Assembly (NCBI RefSeq): GCF_000328705.1
Contig: NC_019673.1
Span: forward strand, 6,758,001-6,822,000
From: Saccharothrix espanaensis DSM 44229
GTDB taxonomy: Bacteria > Actinomycetota > Actinomycetes > Mycobacteriales > Pseudonocardiaceae
DNA length: 64,000 nt
Direction: 5' to 3'
Under the pieces are notes generated by a model. The model was not told the DNA's origin. It did not search any database and saw nothing but the letters and a program-made list of their open reading frames with translations. Below are positions 57,659 to 64,000 of this stretch, one piece after another. The translations under genes were made by a program, and so were the position numbers. Positions within the stretch are counted from its first letter, which is position 1. Every line of letters begins with the position of its first letter.

Positions 57659-57774
57659 CACGGCACCAGCCCCGGCGGGATGACGCCGGCCACGGCCAGC
57701 GCGAACAGCGCCAGGCCGACGACCACCGCCAGCCAGTCCTCGCTCAGGCCCTTGCGCGCCGGTTGTTCGCCCAT
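57658..57774 (-). CDS. 38-residue membrane protein coupled to the YeiH-type exporter
   Basis: The frame starts at ATG 57774 (MGEQPARKGLSEDWLAVVVG) and ends in TGA sharing its A with the exporter start. After a polar amphipathic head comes one membrane helix (LAVVVGLALFALAVAGVIPP). The TGATG coupling and sensible topology support it as a real accessory subunit. It is below the usual gene-calling length. Function unknown; possibly assembles with the exporter. Confidence 0.65.
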   Translation of the reverse strand: MGEQPARKGLSEDWLAVVVGLALFALAVAGVIPPGLVP

Positions 57775-57838
57775 CGCTCACGCTCCACGATGCGGGACAG
57801 CAGGGAGTCCCGAACGTTAGCGAGGGCAACGAGGAGCG

Positions 57839-58555
57839 TCACCGACTCTCAGGATGTGGGAGTTCGCGGACGCCGACCAGCAACGTGGTGATGGCCGCCA
57901 TGATCCGTCGGGTCGCCTCGTCGAGCACCTGTTTGGTGGGCTCCAGCCCGTACAGGTCCGACAGGTCGACCGGCGCGCCCGCGACCACGTGCACCTTCGT
58001 GAAGGGCCGGGGCACGAACCTGCCCGGCGGCAGCAGCCGCTGCGTGCCCCACTGCGCCACCGGCACGACCGGCGTGCGGGACTCCAGGGCCATCCGCGCC
58101 ACGCCGTTCTTGCCGCGCATCGGCCACCCGTCCGGGTCGTTGGTGAACGTGCCCTCCGGGTAGACGATCACGCACTGGCCGTCGTCGAGCGCGTCGCGCA
58201 TGGCGTCGACGGCCTGTCCGGCGCGGACGGTGCCGCGGTCCACCGGGATGTGCTTGCCGCCGGACATCACCCAGCCCAGCACGGGCACCTTCCACAGGCT
58301 GGCCTTGGCCAGGTAGCGCGGCACCCGCCCGGAGGCCAGGGTGAACGCGGTCAGCGTCACCGGGTCGGCGAACGACACGTGGTTGGACGCGAGCAGCACC
58401 TTCCCCTCGCGCGGCACGTTCGCGCCACCGGCCATCCGCATCCGCACGAACACCACGACGAGCGGCCACAGCAGGTCGATGGCCACCGAGTACCAGAATC
58501 CCCTGCCGCGCCTGGGCAACCGCGCGGTCAACGCCACCATCCGCGTGAAACTCAC
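57839..58555 (-). CDS. 1-acyl-glycerol-3-phosphate acyltransferase-like (PlsC)
   Basis: A 238-residue membrane-associated acyltransferase. The catalytic NHxxxxD motif is NHVSFAD (58-64). GGKHIPVDRG and YPEGTFTND (block III) follow. The N-terminal helix (FWYSVAIDLLWPLVVVFV) inserts in the membrane. It should acylate lysophosphatidate or a related glycerolipid. GTG start at 58555; the next gene is divergent. Confidence 0.92.
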   Translation of the reverse strand: MSFTRMVALTARLPRRGRGFWYSVAIDLLWPLVVVFVRMRMAGGANVPREGKVLLASNHVSFADPVTLTAFTLASGRVPRYLAKASLWKVPVLGWVMSGGKHIPVDRGTVRAGQAVDAMRDALDDGQCVIVYPEGTFTNDPDGWPMRGKNGVARMALESRTPVVPVAQWGTQRLLPPGRFVPRPFTKVHVVAGAPVDLSDLYGLEPTKQVLDEATRRIMAAITTLLVGVRELPHPESR

Positions 58556-58651
58556 ACCGGGATCATCGCCGCACCCGTCCCGGGTGGTTCGCGCGACCCA
58601 CCGAACCGGTGCGGACCGACCGTGATCACCGTTCGGCTAGGGTCCCTTCCC

Positions 58652-59845
58652 GTGACCGGGTCCATCGGAACTCGTGCGGCGGACGACCGCATCACCGTGC
58701 TGCTCGTCGAGGACGACGAGGGCGACGCGGTGCTGGTCGAGGCGCTGCTGGAAGAGGTCGGCGCGAACGTCGACCTGCGCCGGGTCCGCACGCTGCGCGA
58801 AGCCGTGCCGCTCGTGCCCCGGGCGGACTGCGTGCTGCTGGACCTCGGCCTGCCCGACACCACCGGGCTGGACGGTCTCAACCGGCTGCTCGCGCTGTCC
58901 TCCCCCGCCGCGATCATCGTCCTGACCGGACTGGACGACGAGCGCCAGGGCGAGCGCTCGGTCGCCGCCGGCGCGGAGGACTTCCTGGTCAAGGGCCAGG
59001 TGGACGGCTCGGCGCTGCTGCGCGGGATCCGCTACGCGGTCGGCCGCAAGCACGTCGAGGAGACCCAGCGGCAGTTGCGCGACGAGCAGCTGCTGGCCTC
59101 GGAGAAGACCCGGCTGGAACGCGGCCTGCTGCCCTCGCCGATCCTGGAGCGCGGCCAGGGCCTGGGCCTGGACTTCCGCTACCAGCCCGGCGGCAGCCGG
59201 ATGCTGCTCGGCGGCGACTTCTTCGACGTCGTGCGCACCCCCGACGGCACGCTGCAGGCGATCGTCGGCGACGTGTGCGGGCACGGCCCGGACGAGGCGG
59301 CGCTGGGCGTGTTCCTGCGGATCGCGTGGCGGGCGCTGGTGCTGGCCGACCAGGAGCCGTCCCGGGTGCTGCGCACGCTGCACGAGATCCTGGAGCACGA
59401 GCGCCACCAGCCGGGCCTGTTCACCACGGCGTGCATGATCACCGTGTCGCCGGACCGGCGCTGGGCGCGGATCTACCTGGCCGGCCACCCGGAGCCGATG
59501 CTGCTCGTCGGCGACCACGTGGTGGAGCTGCCCCGGGACCGCGCCGGCCTGCCGCTGGGCGTGCTGCCGGACAGCACGTGGAGCGGTCTGGACGTGCCGC
59601 TGCCGGCCGGCTGGTCGCTGCTGCTCTACACCGACGGGCTGGTCGAGGGCCGGGTCACCGGGGACAGCGAGCGGCTCGGCTCGGAGCGGCTGATCGAGCT
59701 GATCGGCCGGGTCACCAAGACCAGACCGGACTGGCGCAGCCACCCCGAGGGGCTGCTGGACGAGCTGATCTCGCGGGTCAAGGAACTCAACGGCGGGGAA
59801 CTGGACGACGACATGGCCGTGCTGCTGATCTCGGACGAGGGCTGA
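58652..59845 (+). CDS. Receiver-domain PP2C (SpoIIE/RsbU-type) phosphatase
   Basis: A 397-residue response regulator whose output is a serine phosphatase. The receiver domain (about 14-135) has EDDE at 20-23, phospho-acceptor Asp64 in LLDLGLPD and Lys in DFLVKGQ. A short coiled linker (EETQRQLRDEQLLASEKTRLERGLLP) leads to the PP2C domain with metal-binding LLGGDFFDVV, VGDVCGHGPDEA, YTDGLVEG and ELDDDMAVLL. GTG 58652 is chosen; GTG 58622 is possible. Such proteins dephosphorylate anti-anti-sigma factors in partner-switching pathways. The TGATG overlap couples it to the kinase gene. Confidence 0.92.
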   Translation: MTGSIGTRAADDRITVLLVEDDEGDAVLVEALLEEVGANVDLRRVRTLREAVPLVPRADCVLLDLGLPDTTGLDGLNRLLALSSPAAIIVLTGLDDERQGERSVAAGAEDFLVKGQVDGSALLRGIRYAVGRKHVEETQRQLRDEQLLASEKTRLERGLLPSPILERGQGLGLDFRYQPGGSRMLLGGDFFDVVRTPDGTLQAIVGDVCGHGPDEAALGVFLRIAWRALVLADQEPSRVLRTLHEILEHERHQPGLFTTACMITVSPDRRWARIYLAGHPEPMLLVGDHVVELPRDRAGLPLGVLPDSTWSGLDVPLPAGWSLLLYTDGLVEGRVTGDSERLGSERLIELIGRVTKTRPDWRSHPEGLLDELISRVKELNGGELDDDMAVLLISDEG

Positions 59846-61335
59846 TGGACTACCGCACCCGGTGGCCCGCGAGCAGGCTGCTGATCGCCTCGGTCACCAT
59901 CCTGATCATCGTCTGCGCGGGCGCGATCGGCGGGATGGCGGTCGCGCTGGTCAGCCTCACCGACGCCCGCACGCTGCTGCTCGACCAGGTCGGGCCGGCC
60001 CGGCGGCACGCGCTGGAGCTGGACAACGCCCTGATCGACCAGGAGAACGGCGTGCGCGGGTTCGCGCTCACCGCGAGCGAGGACTTCCTGCGCCCCTACC
60101 AGGACGGGCAGCGGGCCGAGCAGGAGGCGCTGCGCAACGTCCGCACCGCGATCGCGCCGGTGCGCCCGGACCTGGTCGAGCAGGTGGACCGGATCGGCAG
60201 CCTGGCCGTGGGCTGGCGGGCCGGGTACGCCGAGGTGGTCATCGCCGAGGTCCGCTCGGCGGGCGAGCCGCGCGCCGACCAGGCCGACGCGGCGCGCGGC
60301 AAGGAGCTGTTCGACACCGTGCGCCAGGCGGTCAGCCGGCTCCAGGGCGTGCTCAACACCGAGTCGACCAACGCCCGCACCGGGCTGGACGCGGTGGCCG
60401 ACCAGGTGTTGTACCTGGTCATAGCGCTGGGCGTGCTGCTGGTGGTGATCATCGCCGGGGTGGCGGTGGTGCTGCACCGGATCCTCATCCGGCCGCTGAT
60501 CGGGCTGGCCGCGCAGGTGCGGCAGGTGTCGTCGGGGGACTTCGCGCACGAGGTGCGCACCGGCGGGCCGCGGGAGACCGTGATGCTGGGCCAGGACGTG
60601 GACGTGATGCGGGCCCGGATCGTGAACGACGTCGAGGAGCTGCGCCGGTCGAACTCGGAGCTGGAGCAGTTCGCCTACGTCGCCTCGCACGACCTCCAGG
60701 AGCCGCTGCGCAAGGTGGCGAGCTTCTGCCAGCTGCTGGAGCGCCGGTACTCGGGGCAGCTCGACGACCGGGGCGAGCAGTACCTGCGGTTCGCGGTGGA
60801 CGGCGCGAAGCGGATGCAGGTGCTGATCAACGACCTGCTGGCGTTCTCCCGGGTCGGCCGGATGATCCGCGAGCACGTGCCGGTCGACCTGAACGAGACG
60901 GTCGCGCAGGTGCTGGACAGCTACTCGGAGGTGATCGAGCGGACCGGCGCGACGGTGCAGGTGCCCGAGCTGCCGACCGTGCGCGGCGAGGCGTCGCTGC
61001 TGGGCGGGGTGTTCGGCAACCTCATCGGCAACGCGCTGAAGTTCCACGGCGAGGACCCGCCGCGGGTGCGGGTCGAGGTGGAGCGGACCGGTGAGCTCTG
61101 GACCTTCACCGTCGGCGACGACGGCATCGGGATCGAGCCCGAGTACGCTGAGCGGATCTTCGTGATCTTCCAGCGCCTGCACCACAAGGACGACTACCCC
61201 GGCACCGGGATCGGCCTGGCCATGTGCCGGAAGATCATCGAGTACCACGGCGGCACCATCTGGTTGGACACCGATCAGGACGCCGGCACCACCTTCAAGT
61301 TCACCTTGCCGGCAGTAGAGGACACCGATGAATGA
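59845..61335 (+). CDS. CHASE3-HAMP sensor histidine kinase
   Basis: A 496-residue kinase. Membrane helix 1 at about 10-35; CHASE3 extracytoplasmic domain (about 40-185, with [21 protein letters not shown]); helix 2 at about 188-210; HAMP; then HisKA with [23 protein letters not shown] and HATPase with [25 protein letters not shown] and [18 protein letters not shown]. The SHDLQEPLR phospho-box is typical of bacteriophytochrome-like kinases that work with Rcp1-type regulators, and one is encoded next. The stop overlaps the regulator gene by 8 bp. Confidence 0.94.
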   Translation: MDYRTRWPASRLLIASVTILIIVCAGAIGGMAVALVSLTDARTLLLDQVGPARRHALELDNALIDQENGVRGFALTASEDFLRPYQDGQRAEQEALRNVRTAIAPVRPDLVEQVDRIGSLAVGWRAGYAEVVIAEVRSAGEPRADQADAARGKELFDTVRQAVSRLQGVLNTESTNARTGLDAVADQVLYLVIALGVLLVVIIAGVAVVLHRILIRPLIGLAAQVRQVSSGDFAHEVRTGGPRETVMLGQDVDVMRARIVNDVEELRRSNSELEQFAYVASHDLQEPLRKVASFCQLLERRYSGQLDDRGEQYLRFAVDGAKRMQVLINDLLAFSRVGRMIREHVPVDLNETVAQVLDSYSEVIERTGATVQVPELPTVRGEASLLGGVFGNLIGNALKFHGEDPPRVRVEVERTGELWTFTVGDDGIGIEPEYAERIFVIFQRLHHKDDYPGTGIGLAMCRKIIEYHGGTIWLDTDQDAGTTFKFTLPAVEDTDE

Positions 61336-61765
61336 CTCGCTGAACGTTGTCGACGTCCTGCTGGTGGAGGACGACCCGGGTGACGCCCTGATGACCGAGG
61401 AGGCGTTCGAGCACCACAAGATCCGCAACCAGCTGCACGTGGTGCGCGACGGGGTCGAGGCGCTGGAGTTCCTGCGCCGCGAGGGCCCGCACGCCGACGC
61501 GCCCCGGCCGGGGCTGATCCTGCTGGACCTGAACCTGCCGAAGATGGACGGGCGGGAGGTGCTGGCCGAGGTGAAGGCGGACGCGGACCTGCGGTCCATC
61601 CCGGTGGTGGTGCTGACCACCTCGGAGGCCGAGGAGGACATCCTGCGCAGCTACAACCTGCACGCCAACGCCTACGTCACCAAGCCGGTGGACTTCGACC
61701 GGTTCATCGAGGTCGTGCGCCAGATCGACGACTTCTTCGTGACCGTGGTGAAGCTGCCCCGCTAG
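61328..61765 (+). CDS. Rcp1-like single-domain response regulator
   Basis: A 145-residue stand-alone receiver. [18 protein letters not shown] starts the domain, the phospho-acceptor is Asp67 in [12 protein letters not shown], and Lys is in AYVTKPVDF. The insert after [15 protein letters not shown] is typical of the Rcp1 group. There is no output domain; it probably relays phosphate from the adjacent kinase, perhaps to the receiver-phosphatase. Third gene of the operon. Confidence 0.93.
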   Translation: MNDSLNVVDVLLVEDDPGDALMTEEAFEHHKIRNQLHVVRDGVEALEFLRREGPHADAPRPGLILLDLNLPKMDGREVLAEVKADADLRSIPVVVLTTSEAEEDILRSYNLHANAYVTKPVDFDRFIEVVRQIDDFFVTVVKLPR

Positions 61766-61964
61766 CGCGAGGTCCACAGGTGCGGTGAACAGCTCCGAGC
61801 CCGACCGCGCCAACCGACCGCGCCAACCGGCGGCGACGAAAGATCAAGGCGACCGTCGACCAACCCCGTGACCAGGCCGCCCACCGCATGGCCACGGGCT
61901 CACCCGGCGGACGGCCACCGAGGATCGACAGCGGGATCCGGCTGCGCCACAGCTGGGGCACGGG

Positions 61965-62582
61965 CTAGCGGGCCGGGCCGAACGCCGCCAGGAACGTGCG
62001 CACCGCCTCGTCGGCGAAGCGGTGCAGTTCCGCGGTGGTGAACGGCTCCGGGTCGAACATGGCCCGGTTGAGCGGCACGGACAGGGCCAGCCAGACGAAT
62101 TGCTGGGCGGCCAGCAGCGGGTCCGGGGTGGTGAGCCGGCCCTGGTCGCCGAGCTGGGCGAAGCGGTGCGCGAGGCGCTCGTAGCCGCGTTCCGGGCCCG
62201 AGGTGTACCAGGCGCGGGCGAGGTCGGGGAAGCGGTCGGCCTCGCCGATCACCACCCGGCGCATCCGGACCAGGTGCGGCCGGGTGACGACGGTGACCAG
62301 GCGGCGGGCGATCTCGCGCAGGTCGGCCTCGGGGTCGGTGCTCTCCGGCAGGCTCTCCAGGACCGCGTCCGAGCGCTGCTCGCCGGCCCGGATGTCGGCC
62401 GTGATGATCTCGGTGAACAGCCGTTCCTTGTCCGCGAAGTGCTTGTAGACGGTCTGCTTGGACACCTCGGCGAGCGCCGCGATCTCGTCCATGCCGGCGC
62501 CCTGGTAGCCGTTGCGCAGGAAGACCGTGCGCGCGGCGTCCAGGATGGCCCGGCGCTTGCGCGCGGATCTGGTCTCTTCCAC
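61965..62582 (-). CDS. TetR-family transcriptional regulator
   Basis: A 205-residue regulator. The N-terminal helix-turn-helix (RAILDAARTVFLRNGYQGAGMDEIAALAEVSKQTVYKHFADKERLF) is canonical. The ligand-binding part contains RVVIGEADRFPDLARAWY. GTG 62582 is taken as the start; the open frame beyond it is a shadow of the divergent hydrolase. It is divergent from an alpha/beta hydrolase gene with operator-like palindromes between them, so it probably represses that gene and itself. Confidence 0.9.
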   Translation of the reverse strand: MEETRSARKRRAILDAARTVFLRNGYQGAGMDEIAALAEVSKQTVYKHFADKERLFTEIITADIRAGEQRSDAVLESLPESTDPEADLREIARRLVTVVTRPHLVRMRRVVIGEADRFPDLARAWYTSGPERGYERLAHRFAQLGDQGRLTTPDPLLAAQQFVWLALSVPLNRAMFDPEPFTTAELHRFADEAVRTFLAAFGPAR

Positions 62583-62593
62583 GGGACGTGACA

Positions 62594-62637
62594 GTACTGG
62601 ACGGACCAGTACCCGTCGCAGTACTGTACCGTCCAGT
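62594..62637. promoter_or_regulatory. Probable TetR operators in the divergent promoter
   Basis: GTACTGGACGGACCAGTAC (62594-62612) is a palindrome with 7-bp arms. A second related site at 62621-62637 reads ACTGGACGGTACAGTAC on the minus strand and shares the ACTGGACGG half. Both lie in the 76-bp region between the TetR and hydrolase starts. The first is only 12 bp from the TetR start. Confidence 0.7.
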
Positions 62638-62658
62638 TCCCAGCCGAGGAGGCTCCCG

Positions 62659-63426
62659 ATGTCCGCAGCGACCTCGTCCGACGGCACCGCGATCGGCTGC
62701 ACCCGCACCGGCTCCGGGCCCGCGCTGGTCCTGGTCGACGCGGCGACCTGCCACCGCGCGGCCGGCCCGATGCCGGCCCTGGCGGACGCGCTGGCCTCCC
62801 GGTTCACCGTCTACACCTACGACCGGCGCGGCCGCGGCGAGAGCGGCGACACGCCGCCGTACGCGATCACCCGCGAGGTGGAGGACCTGGCGGCGGTGAT
62901 CGCGCTGGCGGGCGGATCGGCGTTCGTGCACGGCTTCTCCTCCGGCGCGGTGCTCGCCCTGCACGCCGCCGCGCAGGGCCTGCCGATCCGGGCGCTGTCG
63001 CTGCTGGAACCGCCGTACGACGAGTCGCCGGCGGTGGACGAGGAGCTGGCCGCCGCGCTCACCGGGCTGATCGGGCAGGGCCGGCGCGGCGACGCCGTCG
63101 AGCACTTCCAGGCGGCGATCGGCGTGCCGGCGGAGCTGGTCGCCGGGATGCGGCGGTCACCGGGGTGGCCGGCGCTGGAGGCGTTGGCGCACACCCTCGC
63201 CTACGACCTGCTGATCACCGGGACCCCGGTCGACCTGGGCGCGGTCCGCGTGCCGGTGCTGGTCGTGGACAGCGCGGGCACGGACGCGCGGCTGCGCGCG
63301 TGGGCGGACGGGGTGGCCGCCCGGCTGCCGGCCGCGGCCCGCCGCACGCTGCCCGGCGAGTGGCACGGCGTCGCGCCCGAGGTGCTGGCCCCCGTCCTGG
63401 CCGAGCACTTCGGTCAGGCCGAGTAG
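62659..63426 (+). CDS. Alpha/beta hydrolase
   Basis: A 255-residue hydrolase. The nucleophile elbow is GFSSGA (Gly-x-Ser-x-Gly), followed by an acid in VDSAGTDAR and the catalytic His in GEWHGV. The oxyanion region YDRRGRGESGD is typical of this family. GGAGG precedes the ATG. Probably controlled by the divergent TetR regulator. The substrate is unknown; related proteins degrade esters or act on antibiotics. The 3' end overlaps the next convergent gene by 13 bp. Confidence 0.88.
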   Translation: MSAATSSDGTAIGCTRTGSGPALVLVDAATCHRAAGPMPALADALASRFTVYTYDRRGRGESGDTPPYAITREVEDLAAVIALAGGSAFVHGFSSGAVLALHAAAQGLPIRALSLLEPPYDESPAVDEELAAALTGLIGQGRRGDAVEHFQAAIGVPAELVAGMRRSPGWPALEALAHTLAYDLLITGTPVDLGAVRVPVLVVDSAGTDARLRAWADGVAARLPAAARRTLPGEWHGVAPEVLAPVLAEHFGQAE

Positions 63427-64000
63427 CGCCGCACCCCGTCGGCGTCGACGGCGGTCAGCAGGCCGCGCCGGACCAGCACGTCGAGGTGGGCGGCGGTCTC
63501 GCCGGTCGCCAGCACCTGGTTGAACAGGTCGAGCTCGGCGAACCGGCGCTGCCGGCGGGTCCAGCCGAGCCGGCGGGCGGTCTCGTGGGCGGTGGAGGTG
63601 CCCGCGCCGATCGCGGCCAGCGAGGCGGCCAGCCGCTCCTCGTGGTGGGCGAGCAGTTCGTCCACCCGGGCGTGGCTGGAGTCGGTCACCGGGCCGTGCG
63701 CGGGCAGCAGCCGCAGGTCCGGGTAGGAGCGGACCAGGCGCAGCGAGTCCAGGTAGTCGCCCAGCGGGAGTTCCGGCCGGACCGGCTCGAACCCGATGGA
63801 CGGCGTGATGTGCGGCAGCACGTGGTCGCCGGCGAACAGCAGCGACGACTCGGAGTCCACGAACACCACGTGCCCGCGGGTGTGGCCAGGCGTCGGCAGG
63901 ACGTGCAGGACGCGCTTCTCCAGCCCGAGGTCGCTCTCGGTGAGCCACTCGTCGGGCTCCTCGTAGTCGAGTTCCTCGTCCCGCACCGCCGACCACGCCG
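63414..64000 (-). CDS. MBL-fold metallo-hydrolase (partial, N-terminus outside window)
   Basis: The visible 195 residues are the C-terminal part of a metallo-beta-lactamase-fold hydrolase. PTPGHTRGHVVFVDSESSLLFAGDHVL supplies a Zn-ligand His and Asp, and LLPAHGPV the final His. A helical winged domain follows (RFAELDLFNQVLATGETAAHLDVLVRRGLL), as in LACTB2/glyoxalase-II-like hydrolases. The HxHxDH motif should lie beyond the right edge. The frame is open to position 64000. Confidence 0.88.
   Translation of the reverse strand, partial: AWSAVRDEELDYEEPDEWLTESDLGLEKRVLHVLPTPGHTRGHVVFVDSESSLLFAGDHVLPHITPSIGFEPVRPELPLGDYLDSLRLVRSYPDLRLLPAHGPVTDSSHARVDELLAHHEERLAASLAAIGAGTSTAHETARRLGWTRRQRRFAELDLFNQVLATGETAAHLDVLVRRGLLTAVDADGVRRYSA

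Overview
The window is a very GC-rich actinobacterial chromosome segment. GTG and TTG starts are frequent, genes overlap tightly (ATGA, TGATG, GTGA), and third positions are almost always G or C. A family 2B encapsulin locus, a bkd operon with a divergent Lrp/AsnC regulator, a DasR-type operator before a chitinase, an orphan conservon-type DUF742 gene and DUF4360 proteins together suggest a Pseudonocardiales organism, for example near Saccharothrix, Lentzea or Actinosynnema. That placement is inference; no rRNA or tRNA gene is present to test it.

Layout. 1-8 kb: the tail of an unknown gene; a secreted CBM2-GH18 chitinase behind a near-perfect DasR box; a FtsX-type ABC exporter (one permease, two ATPases) followed by an SGNH hydrolase. 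8-14 kb: small genes (GGCT-fold protein, unknown 99-residue protein, GNAT) and the E1alpha-E1beta-E2 branched-chain 2-oxoacid dehydrogenase operon with a divergent Lrp/AsnC regulator. 14-20 kb: a CAP-domain lipoprotein with a structured leader, an OmpR-type two-component system, an ArsR-like regulator, a Thr-rich secreted protein and a VIT-family transporter. 20-26 kb: gltBD (glutamate synthase) with a leader that can form alternative hairpins and a textbook terminator. 26-34 kb: a membrane protein with YRES repeats, two tandem DUF4360 secreted proteins, a MarR regulator divergent from a membrane diguanylate cyclase, a cyclase-family enzyme, and an alcohol dehydrogenase translationally coupled to a thioesterase.

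34.9-43.2 kb is the most interesting region. Two paralogous family 2B encapsulin shell genes, each with an inserted cyclic-nucleotide-binding-like domain, precede a polyprenyl diphosphate synthase and then ispH, dxs and ispG, which overlap one another. The arrangement suggests an isoprenoid module in which MEP-pathway enzymes supply C5 units to a prenyl synthase that may be carried in a two-component protein shell.

43-64 kb: a MacB/FtsX-type ABC transporter, an orphan DUF742 gene, an ECF sigma factor with its anti-sigma factor, and a divergent envelope/redox cluster (COG4315-type lipoprotein, DUF4142, heme-membrane/ferredoxin fusion, FAD reductase). These are followed by a glycosyltransferase, an M15-type peptidase with a peptidoglycan-binding domain, a DUF1232 protein, a YeiH-type exporter with a tiny co-encoded membrane protein, a PlsC acyltransferase, a three-gene signalling operon (REC-PP2C, CHASE3 kinase, Rcp1-like regulator), and a TetR regulator divergent from an alpha/beta hydrolase.

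Two inverted copies of a roughly 180-bp nested palindromic element (31.4 and 48.0 kb) differ in a stem but keep it paired. They look like a dispersed structured repeat family not explained by any gene here. Several intergenic minisatellites are also present.
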